Shown here: in pieces, positions 1 through 7,210 of the stretch
Layout: each line of letters opens with the position of its first letter
How positions within the stretch are numbered: position 1 is the stretch's first letter
NCBI GenBank assembly: GCA_027618625.1
Contig: JAQCER010000021.1
Coordinates: 1 to 13,861 of the forward strand
DNA: 13,861 bases
DNA from: Verrucomicrobiota bacterium
GTDB lineage: Bacteria; Verrucomicrobiota; Verrucomicrobiia; Verrucomicrobiales; DEV007
Reading direction: 5' to 3'
The notes under the pieces: model-generated
Told to the model about the DNA's origin: nothing
Seen by the model: only the letters and a program-made list of their open reading frames with translations
Databases searched by the model: none
Translations under genes and position numbers: made by a program

Positions 1-813
1 GCGGGTGGTGACGCCGAGGCGCGCAATCGGGTAGACCTTCGCTTCTACCATTCTGCCATCCATCATCTGATCGAGCAAAGTGGCAGCGTGGTAACCGGCC
101 TGACGAGGATTCGGGATGACGCTGGACAACGGTGGGTCGCAGAGTTCGCAGAGCAATGTGTCATCGTGCTGTCCGATCACACCAACTTCATCCGGCACCT
201 GTAGTCCGGTATGCCGGCAGACGTCGAGCACTTGCTGCCCGCGTATGTCGTAGCAGGTCATGACGCCAACGGGTTTGGGCAAGGTCTTGAGCCAGTTTCC
301 GATCCGGCGCTGCTCTGCCTGCCAGTTGCTGGTGTCCTCCTTTTGCGAGACAAAGAAATGGCAGCGGAATCCCTGTTGCTCCAGGTGGCTGGCGAAGTTG
401 CGCCCGTGGTCCGCCGACCACGCAAAGCAGGCGTCACCGCAGTAGCCAAAGTGGCGGAACCCCCGTTCGATCAAATGCTCGGCTGCCAGCCTCGCCACCT
501 CTGCGCTGTCGCTGATGACGGTGGGGACATCCTTTGCCAGGCCCGAGGCACTCACGCTGACCACCGGCACCCCAGGTTCGCGCGCCGCGCTTTCGATGCG
601 TTTGTTCTCAATGCGGGCAATAATCCCGTGCCCCTCCCAGCCCCGCAGCCAGGGTGGCGGGACGTCACCTCTTCCTTGTTCCGTCAGATGAACTGCCCAT
701 GTGCCGTTCTCGCGCATGTAGGCACGGATGCCGTGCAGAAGTTCTCTACTGTAGCGATTCGAGGTTTCGATCAGCAAGGCAACCGATCGTTCAGTAGGGC
801 GGTATTGGGACAT
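1..813 (-). CDS. XylR-like AraC-family transcriptional regulator, ligand-binding part (runs off left edge)
   Basis: The open frame runs from an ATG at 813-811 to base 1, giving 271 residues without a stop. It begins MSQYRPTERSVALLIETS and continues with NRYSRELLHGIRAYMRENG, the opening of the periplasmic-binding-protein-like sensor domain of XylR-type regulators. Further landmarks are 'HLIERGFRHFGYCGD', 'RRIGNWLKTLPKPVGVMTCYD', 'VPDEVGVIGQHDDTLLCEL', 'PPLSSVIPN' and 'GYHAATLLDQMMDG'. It stops at 'ARLGVTTR', which is where the sensor joins the C-terminal AraC double helix-turn-helix in this family, so the DNA-binding half should lie just left of the window. In the family, binding of a sugar or sugar derivative switches a neighbouring operon. 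It is divergent from the gene at 1039, and a composite operator lies 25-54 bp upstream of its start, so autoregulation is likely. Family call strong; ligand unknown. Confidence 0.88.
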   Translation of the reverse strand, partial: MSQYRPTERSVALLIETSNRYSRELLHGIRAYMRENGTWAVHLTEQGRGDVPPPWLRGWEGHGIIARIENKRIESAAREPGVPVVSVSASGLAKDVPTVISDSAEVARLAAEHLIERGFRHFGYCGDACFAWSADHGRNFASHLEQQGFRCHFFVSQKEDTSNWQAEQRRIGNWLKTLPKPVGVMTCYDIRGQQVLDVCRHTGLQVPDEVGVIGQHDDTLLCELCDPPLSSVIPNPRQAGYHAATLLDQMMDGRMVEAKVYPIARLGVTTR

Positions 814-837
814 CAGACAGGATGATTCTTTGACGGG

Positions 838-867
838 AAAACACAAGTTTAATGTGCATATGCACAT
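838..867. promoter_or_regulatory. Composite operator 1 (perfect 16-bp palindrome plus upstream half-site)
   Basis: Bases 852-867 read ATGTGCATATGCACAT, a perfect palindrome. Ten bases before its left arm is a further half-site, CACAA at 842-846, preceded by AAA at 838-840. The two same-strand half-sites CACAA (842) and CACAT (863) are 21 bp apart, two helical turns. AraC-family proteins commonly bind direct repeats at this spacing. The same arrangement recurs at 3564-3593. It lies in the divergent gap between the regulator start (813) and the secreted-protein gene (1039). The role as binding site of the XylR-like protein is inferred. Confidence 0.6.
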
Positions 868-1038
868 GGCAGCCGAGTGGTCGCTGTGATTCAATGCTCG
901 TTGATTGGATCGTCGGATCTGAACAGGATTTCAGAGCCAGTCGGCCGATGTATAGCCTGAACCCACCCGTCACTGTCAGGAATTCTGACCCTTTTTGGTT
1001 GGTGGTGTAACTGTTTCATAACTCCCTAAATCGAGATC

Positions 1039-3018
1039 ATGCAGAAATCCCTGTTAAAGTTGTATGGCGCTGGCGTATTAACGTGTCTCATCTCAGTTAG
1101 TGCCCTTGCGCAAGAGGACGAATTAATGCTGTCTGAGGCGGCACGTTATCCGCTCGACAGCAAAGATGAAGAAGCACCCGGATTCGCTGGGAGAATCGTG
1201 CAGGCGCGAAAGAACTCAGGCCTTACGGCCACCATCGCGCGCGGCAACGCGCATTTGTCCGGCAGGCTGCTGGATCCACTCACGGGCGACCCTTACCTCA
1301 ATCTTGTGGCAACTACTGAAAGCGAGGTTGTCGTCGGTGGTGATTGGGAGGGCACGACAGCCGTCGCCCCGGACGGAACTTTCGTCGAAGAGGGCGTCGT
1401 GAACTACAGCTCAGACGACATTGGTTTCCCCATTCAGGATGGGAGTTTTACGGATCTGGAGGAATTTGAAGATAAGTTCTTCCCTGGCCTGCCTGGTTCC
1501 GACGACGATGAGTTGAGCTTCTATTCCAATGGGCAAAACTTCTCGGTGGAACTTGTAGGATTCCTCGAACTCCCGGCTGGTGAAACGGTGATTGGCGTGC
1601 GCCATGACGATGCAGTCGAGATCGCATTCCACCCGAACGATGCGAGGGATCTCTTCCGCGTCCAGGCCCGAGGATCTGATACAAACTCAGGCAAGGCCGA
1701 TCGCACGGTGCGGGTCACAGCGCCGGTCGCTGGCCTTTATGCCGTCAGAGTGATGATGGCACAGTGGACGGGTGATGCGACGCTGGAGTTTTTCTCGCAG
1801 GATGAGAATGGCAATCGGGTGCTGATTAACGATCCAGAATCAGAAGGGGCACTGAAATTCTGGCGATCCACCAAAGGTGAGCGCCGTCCTTTCGTTGCCG
1901 CTGTATCACCGCCCGTCAATGATACAGGAGTAGAGCGTGATACCGCGATCAGCGTAACCCTCATGAACCTGGGCGAGGAAGTTCCTGTTTTGAAAGTCAA
2001 TGGTCAACAGGTCGAGTATGTCGTCTCAGAGGCCGGAGCGGCCAAAACTCTGACTTATCAGCCTGCAGAATCGTTTGGCTCCGGCCAGACGGTTAGCCTT
2101 GAGCTGACCTATGGCGCAGCGACGTCCAAGTGGTCGTTCGTGTCAAAGAGTGGGCGCAAAGCACTGCTGATTACTGGCGGCGGCCAGTTGAACGCTGGCG
2201 ATGGCTGGGTCGCGCAACGCCTTGCCGAGAAATTTGGCTTCGATGTTGAAGTGGTGGCCGACAACGCGGTGGTTATCGAAGACGCCGATGGTGCGGCGCT
2301 GGTCTACAATTCCTCCACCGTAAATAGTGGCGGCCCTGCCGATGTCGATTTTGAAGAGCTGGCGATCCCTCTGATCAATGTCGAAAGCGCGAACACGGAC
2401 GACTTTCTAATGTACGATGCAGGGAGAGGGCAGGGCAACGGGCCCGCTTCCGGTCACGACACGATCATCATTACGGATGTGGAGCATCCCATTTCTGCGG
2501 GAATCGAACCAGGAGAGCAGATCTTTGCCACCGCTCGAACGCAGTATCACGCCGCAGATCCACCTGTAAATTCCACTGTCATTGCCTGGGCTCCGGACAA
2601 CGAAACGCGCAGTGGATTGTTTGCTATTGACGCGGGCGCGGACATTCTTGGTGACGATGGCGAGGAGGTAATCTTTACCCATCCGGGACGCCGCGTCTAC
2701 TTCGGCTTTGCCGGGAACGATGGCGCTGCAAACTTTACTGAGATCGGCGTCAAATTGTTCGATCAGGTAGTGGCTTGGGCGCTGTCAACCAAGGTGGAGA
2801 CACCATTCGTCGCGACTGGCATCGACTACCAGGGGACAACGAACAGAACGGTCGTTACCTGGACATCGCAACCTGGTGAATCCTTCAGCATCTCAGAGTC
2901 CGTAGATCTGGTCACCTGGATCGAACTCGACGACGGCGTCGAAGCCGAGGGCGAGTCGACGTCCTATTCTGCGAATATCGAAGGCCCTGTTCGCTACTAC
3001 AGGGCGAGCAAGCAATAG
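1039..3018 (+). CDS. Secreted multidomain protein: PA14-like, Ig-like and GATase/ThuA-like regions
   Basis: A 659-residue protein starting at an ATG at 1039 with weak Shine-Dalgarno support. Residues 1-25 form a type I signal peptide ending ALAQ; no proper lipobox is seen. Residues about 165-275 resemble a PA14-type beta domain (FLELPAGETVIGVRHDDAVEI, then a GLYAVRVMMAQWTGDATLEFF strand pair). Residues about 284-360 look like an Ig/cadherin-like module ('VSPPVNDTGVERDTAISV'). Residues about 373-590 have the alpha/beta start KALLITGGGQLNAGDGW and a VEHPISAGI segment, as in ThuA/class I amidotransferase-like domains of verrucomicrobial exoproteins. Residues about 600-659 carry the tail 'TWTSQPGESFSISESVDL.TW'. 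No catalytic triad could be assigned. It probably acts outside the cytoplasm in glycan binding or handling. It stands alone between operator 1 and a decayed gene. Exact domains and function are uncertain. Confidence 0.8.
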   Translation: MQKSLLKLYGAGVLTCLISVSALAQEDELMLSEAARYPLDSKDEEAPGFAGRIVQARKNSGLTATIARGNAHLSGRLLDPLTGDPYLNLVATTESEVVVGGDWEGTTAVAPDGTFVEEGVVNYSSDDIGFPIQDGSFTDLEEFEDKFFPGLPGSDDDELSFYSNGQNFSVELVGFLELPAGETVIGVRHDDAVEIAFHPNDARDLFRVQARGSDTNSGKADRTVRVTAPVAGLYAVRVMMAQWTGDATLEFFSQDENGNRVLINDPESEGALKFWRSTKGERRPFVAAVSPPVNDTGVERDTAISVTLMNLGEEVPVLKVNGQQVEYVVSEAGAAKTLTYQPAESFGSGQTVSLELTYGAATSKWSFVSKSGRKALLITGGGQLNAGDGWVAQRLAEKFGFDVEVVADNAVVIEDADGAALVYNSSTVNSGGPADVDFEELAIPLINVESANTDDFLMYDAGRGQGNGPASGHDTIIITDVEHPISAGIEPGEQIFATARTQYHAADPPVNSTVIAWAPDNETRSGLFAIDAGADILGDDGEEVIFTHPGRRVYFGFAGNDGAANFTEIGVKLFDQVVAWALSTKVETPFVATGIDYQGTTNRTVVTWTSQPGESFSISESVDLVTWIELDDGVEAEGESTSYSANIEGPVRYYRASKQ

Positions 3019-3080
3019 CCATGCTGAAGGTGCAGATGTGAAAATCGCTAAAACCGCTCCATATTTTACCCGCTTCTGCC

Positions 3081-3560
3081 GTTGCCGATACCGTCTTCAG
3101 TCACGCCGAAGGTTTCTATGAGATTCGTTTTGAGCTGGCGATCCAGACAGGGACCGCAGATGCGGCAATCCGCTACACATCGGACGGATCTCCACATCGG
3201 GTAAAAATCGTGAACTCTATGGCGAACCCGTCACGATCACAACGACTCCGGTCGTCCGTGCGATCGCGCTTAAAGATGGACTTGAACCAGCGAACTATGA
3301 TACCAATGCCCATCTATCTAAGCGAAATGTGGGATGAGCGAGGCAACGGTGGATTTTACCGTGGTGATTCGGAAGCGCCGGTCAGCGTGAGATCCTCTAT
3401 CCGGGCGCGCCGGAAAGGAACGCTCCAACAGACGGTGCAGTGCAAGGTCACAGCCACGATCAGCTCAAGCGTTCACAGTCTTCACGCTGGATCAACGGTA
3501 TCGCGACACCCAGATCGCCAGGATGAATCAACCGCCAGAGAGAGGCCGACACAGCACTAC
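3081..3560 (+). pseudogene. Decayed CotH-kinase/chitobiase-domain (CHB_HEX_C-like) exoprotein remnant
   Basis: No single frame is open, but consecutive pieces in different frames spell parts of one known protein type. Frame from 3081: VFSHAEGFYE, FELAIQTGTADAAIRYTSDG, the chitobiase-like beta domain. From about 3209: RELYGEPVTITTTPVVRAIA then LKDGLEPANYDTNA, the end of that domain. From about 3343: GGFYRGDSEAPVSV. From 3389: EILYPGAPERNAPTDGAVQG then HSHDQLKRS, matching the family's 'VQGHSHDRLKRS' segment. From 3481: FTLDQRYRDTQIARM, matching 'RDQWYRDTQIAM'. The stretches expected between these blocks are missing or shortened, and both ends of the gene are absent. It is a frameshifted, internally deleted relic of a secreted CotH-type protein lying directly behind the secreted-protein gene. 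It also explains why 3019-3560 has no usable gene. Bases 3019-3080 show nothing recognisable. Confidence 0.7.
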
Positions 3561-3563
3561 GCA

Positions 3564-3593
3564 AAATCACATGTTAAATGTGGAATGCCACAT
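3564..3593. promoter_or_regulatory. Composite operator 2, upstream of the catabolic operon
   Basis: Bases 3578-3593 read ATGTGGAATGCCACAT, an inverted repeat with the same outer arms (ATGTG/CACAT) and same 6-bp spacer as the site at 852. A third half-site, CACAT, lies at 3568-3572, ten bases before the palindrome, again preceded by AAA (3564-3566). Aligned over 26 bases (842-867 against 3568-3593) the two sites share 19 identities, and every half-site is at the same offset. CACAT repeats on the same strand exactly 21 bp apart. A TTGCCA at 3593-3598 could be a -35 element directly abutting the site, but no good -10 follows. It ends 38 bp before the ATG at 3632, a sensible place for control of the operon. 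Confidence 0.6.
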
Positions 3594-3631
3594 TGCCAGC
3601 ATCGCCACGCGAGTGCACGCTCATCCTCATC

Positions 3632-4042
3632 ATGACTTCAGCACAACCCCCCGGGCTGTTTCAAGGCTTGGATCACTTCGCGATCGTGGTTCCCGACACA
3701 GACGCCGCACTAGCGGTCTGGCGGGACCAGGTTGGCCTGCCCTTTCTCTACAGCGAGGTCGTCAACAATGGCACCGTTCGCCTGACGCATCTCGATCTGG
3801 GAAACACCCACCTACAGCTCGTCGAACCACTCACGCCCGAACACCCGTTGCAGGAGTGGCTGGCAAATAACGGACCAGGCATGCATCATTTCTGTTTCAA
3901 GGTGGAGAACGTCGACGACGCACTCACACAATCACCTATACCCACAGCTGCCTCTCCGCACCAGGGCACGAGGGGAAAACGGGCGCTGTTCCTCGACAAG
4001 TCCGCAACGCAAGGCGTTCAGGTCGAAGTCACAGGTGAGTAG
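3632..4042 (+). CDS. VOC-superfamily protein, methylmalonyl-CoA-epimerase-like
   Basis: With the ATG at 3632 the product has 136 residues, the normal length of methylmalonyl-CoA epimerases. An upstream ATG at 3578 would add 18 unlikely residues and start inside the operator, so 3632 is preferred, although no clear Shine-Dalgarno precedes it. The fold signature is GLDHFAIVVPDTDAALAVWR at the start, HLQLVEPL in the middle and GPGMHHFCFKVENVDDAL near residue 90. The expected metal ligands of the epimerase family are all present: His15, Gln62, a His at 85-86 and Glu132. The stop is 3 bp before the kinase start, so it is the first gene of the operon. The family includes epimerases, glyoxalases and dioxygenases; in a sugar-acid operon a true methylmalonyl-CoA role is doubtful and it may isomerise or cleave a pathway intermediate. 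Confidence 0.85.
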   Translation: MTSAQPPGLFQGLDHFAIVVPDTDAALAVWRDQVGLPFLYSEVVNNGTVRLTHLDLGNTHLQLVEPLTPEHPLQEWLANNGPGMHHFCFKVENVDDALTQSPIPTAASPHQGTRGKRALFLDKSATQGVQVEVTGE

Positions 4043-4045
4043 ATC

Positions 4046-5458
4046 ATGAGTCCGGCCGAAATCGACACTCTGCTCGCGTTGCTGCCACCGATTCCTTCGG
4101 AGCCGCTGCGCGCCAGGATCCGCGATCTCGTCGGCAGTAACAATGGCAACAAGCTTGTGGTGTTGGACGACGACCCCACCGGCACTCAAACCGTCTACGA
4201 TATCCCGGTCTTGACGCAATGGGACACGGCCACTCTTGCCGCAGAACTGTGCACCGACCTTGCATGCTTCTACATCCTCACGAATTCCAGAAGCCTTCCA
4301 CCTGACGGCACTATTGCCCTGCACCGCGAGCTCGCCCGCAACTTGAATGAGGCAGCTACATTGACTGGCCGCAGTGTCACGCTCATCAGCCGCAGCGACT
4401 CTACATTGCGGGGTCACTTCCCCCTCGAAACCGACGTTCTCACCGCAGAGTGCGGGCCGTTCGATGCCACATTCATCTTACCTTACTTCGAAGCAGGCGG
4501 ACGTGTAACCATCGATGACGTTCACTACGTGGTCGAGAATGGCACCTATACCCCAGCAGCTGACACGCCGTTCGCGAAGGATGCAGTGTTCGGTTACCAG
4601 TCGTCGAACCTTCGGGAATGGGTATCAGAGAAAACCAATGGTCGAGTCCCCGCAGCAGAAGTGCATTCGATCAGCCTCGCAACCCTGCGTGGCCCCGTCG
4701 ATTCGATCGTCGTAGCAGTGCTGGAGCTTCCAACTGGTACCTACACGATCGTTAACGCACAGAATCGCCGTGACGTTGAAGCCTTCGCACTTGCGACGAT
4801 TGAGGCAGAAAGAAGAGACAAACGTTACATCTACCGCTCGGCTGCCGGATTTGTGTCGGCACGGCTGGGACTCGAGCCCCGTCCGCTATGGTTGCCACCA
4901 GACAACCGCGAAACCGCCACGGCTGGAGGACTCGTTGTCGTCGGCTCTCATGTCCCGAAGAGTTCAGCGCAATTGGCACACCTGTTGGCAAACTGTGATA
5001 TCGAATCCTTCGAACTCGATGTTTCAGTGTTGCTCGCAGAGCCGCGTCAGGAGTTAATCGGCCACTGCGTCAGCCACGTCAACCAATGGCTGGCAAGTGG
5101 CAGGAACGCCGTCGTCTACACCAGCCGCAGCGTCGTCACGGGCGAATCGCCGTACCAGACGCTGGCAATTGGAAACGCAGTCTCGCGGGCCCTGGTGGAA
5201 ACCGTTCAGCAATTGGAAACGGTGCCGCGCTTCCTCATCGCAAAAGGTGGAATCACGTCCAGCGATGTCGCCACGGACGGACTCGGCGTAAAGCGCGCGA
5301 TGGTCCTTGGCCAGATTCTCCCAGGCGTGTCCGCTTGGGAAATCGGAGCAGAAACCCGATTTCCGGGCATGCCTTATGTTGTCTTTCCGGGCAATGTCGG
5401 CAGTGAAGATTCCTTGGCAGCAGCCTTGCATGCATTCAATCCGCCTGTCGAAACTTGA
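4046..5458 (+). CDS. Four-carbon acid sugar kinase family protein (DUF1537, OtnK-like)
   Basis: A 470-residue cytoplasmic enzyme, full length for the family. AGGTGAG at 4033-4039, six bases before the ATG, supports the start. The N-terminal substrate domain has DDDPTGTQ at residues 41-48, ILTNSRSL near 77-84 and the signature SRSDSTLRGH at 115-124. The C-terminal nucleotide domain has VVGSHVPKSSAQL near 298-310, YTSRS near 358 and AKGGITSSDVA near 399-409. The family phosphorylates four-carbon acid sugars such as threonate and erythronate with ATP, and one member phosphorylates 3-oxo-isoapionate. Usual partners are PdxA2 and an aldolase or RuBisCO-like enzyme, none of which is here; an IDH/IPMDH-type dehydrogenase follows instead after 21 bp. 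All motifs look intact. Family certain, substrate unknown. Confidence 0.93.
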   Translation: MSPAEIDTLLALLPPIPSEPLRARIRDLVGSNNGNKLVVLDDDPTGTQTVYDIPVLTQWDTATLAAELCTDLACFYILTNSRSLPPDGTIALHRELARNLNEAATLTGRSVTLISRSDSTLRGHFPLETDVLTAECGPFDATFILPYFEAGGRVTIDDVHYVVENGTYTPAADTPFAKDAVFGYQSSNLREWVSEKTNGRVPAAEVHSISLATLRGPVDSIVVAVLELPTGTYTIVNAQNRRDVEAFALATIEAERRDKRYIYRSAAGFVSARLGLEPRPLWLPPDNRETATAGGLVVVGSHVPKSSAQLAHLLANCDIESFELDVSVLLAEPRQELIGHCVSHVNQWLASGRNAVVYTSRSVVTGESPYQTLAIGNAVSRALVETVQQLETVPRFLIAKGGITSSDVATDGLGVKRAMVLGQILPGVSAWEIGAETRFPGMPYVVFPGNVGSEDSLAAALHAFNPPVET

Positions 5459-5479
5459 ACTTATCTCGCTGACTCCCTC

Positions 5480-6544
5480 ATGCCCGTAGCTTCCAAGACT
5501 TTCCAAGTAACAGTGCTTCCCGGTGACGGTATCGGTGTCGATGTCACCCGCGAAGCGATTCGAGTCCTGGAGGCGCTGACGCCGTCGCTCGATGGCGTGA
5601 ACTTTGCGTTTCAAGAGTATTCGGTCGGTGCCACAGAGTTTCTAAAGAATGGCAACCCGCTGCCGGAAGACGTACTCATTGCCTGTGGCGAAGCCGACGC
5701 AGTACTTCTTGGTGCCATGGGTTTGCCAGACGTACGATGGCCTGACGGCAAGGAAATGACCCCGCAGATCGATCTACGTGAACGCTTCGAACTCTACTGC
5801 GGCCTGCGCCCGATCCGGCTTTACCACGGAAACGACACCCCCCTCAAGGGTTACAAGGCGGGCGATATCGATTTTGTGATTGTCAGGGAGAGCACCGAAG
5901 GCTTGTTCTCTGCGCGGCTTTCGCAGAGCGATCCTGCCAAAGAGGAAGTGTGCGACCTCATGCGCATCACCCGAACGGGCAGCGAACGCATATGCCGCTC
6001 AGCGTTCAAGGAGGCCGAAAAACGACGCCGCAAATGCACACTGGTAGACAAAGCCAATGTGTTGCCGTCCATGGTCTATCTGCGCTCGATTTTCGATCAG
6101 GTGGCAGAAGAATTTCCCGATGTGAAAACCGATCACCTCTACGTCGATGCCGCAGCGCTGTTTCTGGTCCAGCGACCCGAGACGTTCGACGTTCTGGTCA
6201 CGGGAAACATGTTCGGTGACATCCTCAGCGATCTCGCGGCAGGACTTGTCGGCGGCATGGGAATGGCGCCGTCGGCCGACATTGGTGACAACTGTGCAGT
6301 GTTCCAACCCAGTCACGGCACGGCACCAGACATCGCAGGCAAGGGAATTGCCAACCCTGTGGCGATGATTCTCTCCGCAGCATTGATGTTGGAATGGCTT
6401 GATCATCCCGAAACCACCAGTGGTGCCGCGCGCATCCAGAATGCAGTGCAAACCGTCCTGGAAGATCCGGCAAATAGGACGCCAGACTGCAAGGGCAACC
6501 TCACGACGACGGAAATTGCCGACAAAATCATCCAATTGCTCTGA
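5480..6544 (+). CDS. Isocitrate/isopropylmalate dehydrogenase family oxidoreductase
   Basis: A 354-residue protein of the NAD(P)-dependent beta-decarboxylating dehydrogenase family (IPMDH, IDH, tartrate dehydrogenase). The start motif VTVLPGDGIGVDVTREAIRV is at 11-29. Substrate arginines lie in DLRERFELYCGLRPIRL (98-114) and in VRESTEG (135-141). Lys191 (VDKANVLPS) and Asp223, Asp247 and Asp251 (YVDAAA, GDILSDLAAGL) match the catalytic Lys and metal-binding Asp residues. SHGTAPDIAGKGIANP (278-293) has the Asp-Ile pair of NAD-using IPMDH rather than the Lys-Tyr of NADP-IDH, so NAD is predicted. Unusually, the position of the catalytic Tyr (TEGEY in IDH, TGGIY in IPMDH) is Phe143 (TEGLF). It lies between the DUF1537 kinase and the cyclase-family gene (3-bp gap) and probably oxidises a 2-hydroxyacid intermediate. 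No clear Shine-Dalgarno. The product is unlikely to serve leucine synthesis. Confidence 0.9.
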   Translation: MPVASKTFQVTVLPGDGIGVDVTREAIRVLEALTPSLDGVNFAFQEYSVGATEFLKNGNPLPEDVLIACGEADAVLLGAMGLPDVRWPDGKEMTPQIDLRERFELYCGLRPIRLYHGNDTPLKGYKAGDIDFVIVRESTEGLFSARLSQSDPAKEEVCDLMRITRTGSERICRSAFKEAEKRRRKCTLVDKANVLPSMVYLRSIFDQVAEEFPDVKTDHLYVDAAALFLVQRPETFDVLVTGNMFGDILSDLAAGLVGGMGMAPSADIGDNCAVFQPSHGTAPDIAGKGIANPVAMILSAALMLEWLDHPETTSGAARIQNAVQTVLEDPANRTPDCKGNLTTTEIADKIIQLL

Positions 6545-6547
6545 ACG

Positions 6548-7210
6548 ATGTCGAAAATCGTCGATCTAACAATGCCCCTTCGCGAAGGCATGCGAGGCGT
6601 CACCTTTGAACAGGCGAAAACCGTCGAGCGCGAAGGCTGGAATGCACGCAACCTTCACCTCTACTCGCATGCCGGCACTCACATGGACGCACAACTTCAC
6701 TTCGCTGCGGGCCCAGGCACGATAGACAAAACGCCCCTGGAACGGTGTATGGGGCCGGCCTGGGTGATCAGACTTGAGGACATCGCCGACAAAGAGTTGA
6801 TCACCGTCGGTCACCTTGGCGAGGTGTCAGAAAAATTCCTGCCCGGCGACAGTCTGCTGCTGAGCACCCGATGGTCAAGGCACGTAGATTCTCCAGAACA
6901 CTACCGGGACAACTTTCCGCGAATTGCCGAAAATCTCGCGCACTGGTGTGTTGACCGCAAGGTCAACATTCTCGGTGTCGAGCCGCCGTCCGTTGCCGAT
7001 GTGAACAACAAGGAGGAACTAACCCGTATCCACATGATCCTCCTCAGCGCTGACATTACCATCGTCGAAGGCCTAACAAATCTCGACACGTTGACCCAGG
7101 ACAAAGTGTTCTTTGTCGCCGCACCACTCAAAATCGAAAACGGCGATGGCTGCCCCTGCCGGGCCTTTGCATTTGATGGCGTCTCCGCCGGTCAGATCCC
7201 CCTGCCATGA
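6548..7210 (+). CDS. Cyclase-family metallohydrolase (PF04199, kynurenine formamidase-like)
   Basis: A 220-residue protein beginning MSKIVDLTMPLREGM, the typical 'DLT.P...GM' opening. The metal-binding motif HxGTHxDxPxH appears as HAGTHMDAQLH with His41, His45, Asp47 and His51, so the usual Pro is replaced by Gln49. Later landmarks are GDSLLLSTRWSRHVDS, ILGVEPPSVAD and IHMILLSADITIVEGLTNLD, the last giving the conserved His and Glu, followed by a C-terminal GDGCPCRAFAF. The family contains metal-dependent amide, ring and ester hydrolases such as KynB and isatin hydrolase. In this operon opening of a lactone or cleavage of a beta-dicarbonyl acid is conceivable but not shown. It starts 3 bp after the dehydrogenase stop and overlaps the transporter start by 4 bp (ATGA), so it is translationally coupled. 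Confidence 0.88.
   Translation: MSKIVDLTMPLREGMRGVTFEQAKTVEREGWNARNLHLYSHAGTHMDAQLHFAAGPGTIDKTPLERCMGPAWVIRLEDIADKELITVGHLGEVSEKFLPGDSLLLSTRWSRHVDSPEHYRDNFPRIAENLAHWCVDRKVNILGVEPPSVADVNNKEELTRIHMILLSADITIVEGLTNLDTLTQDKVFFVAAPLKIENGDGCPCRAFAFDGVSAGQIPLP

Noticed and set aside
211..825. Open frame of 204 residues on the plus strand
   Set aside because: It is antisense to the XylR-like regulator, whose minus-strand translation matches a known family throughout.
995..1022. TTGGTT and CATAAC as a promoter for the gene at 1039
   Set aside because: Poor -35 match, and the start point would leave almost no leader; too weak to annotate.
3210..3635. Open frame of 141 residues on the plus strand as an intact small gene
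   Set aside because: Only parts of it spell CotH-like sequence, and the family sequence jumps to other frames on both sides, so it is a chance reading through the relic.
5986..5993. GCATATGC palindrome resembling the centre of operator 1
   Set aside because: Lies within the dehydrogenase coding sequence and lacks the ATGTG/CACAT arms.
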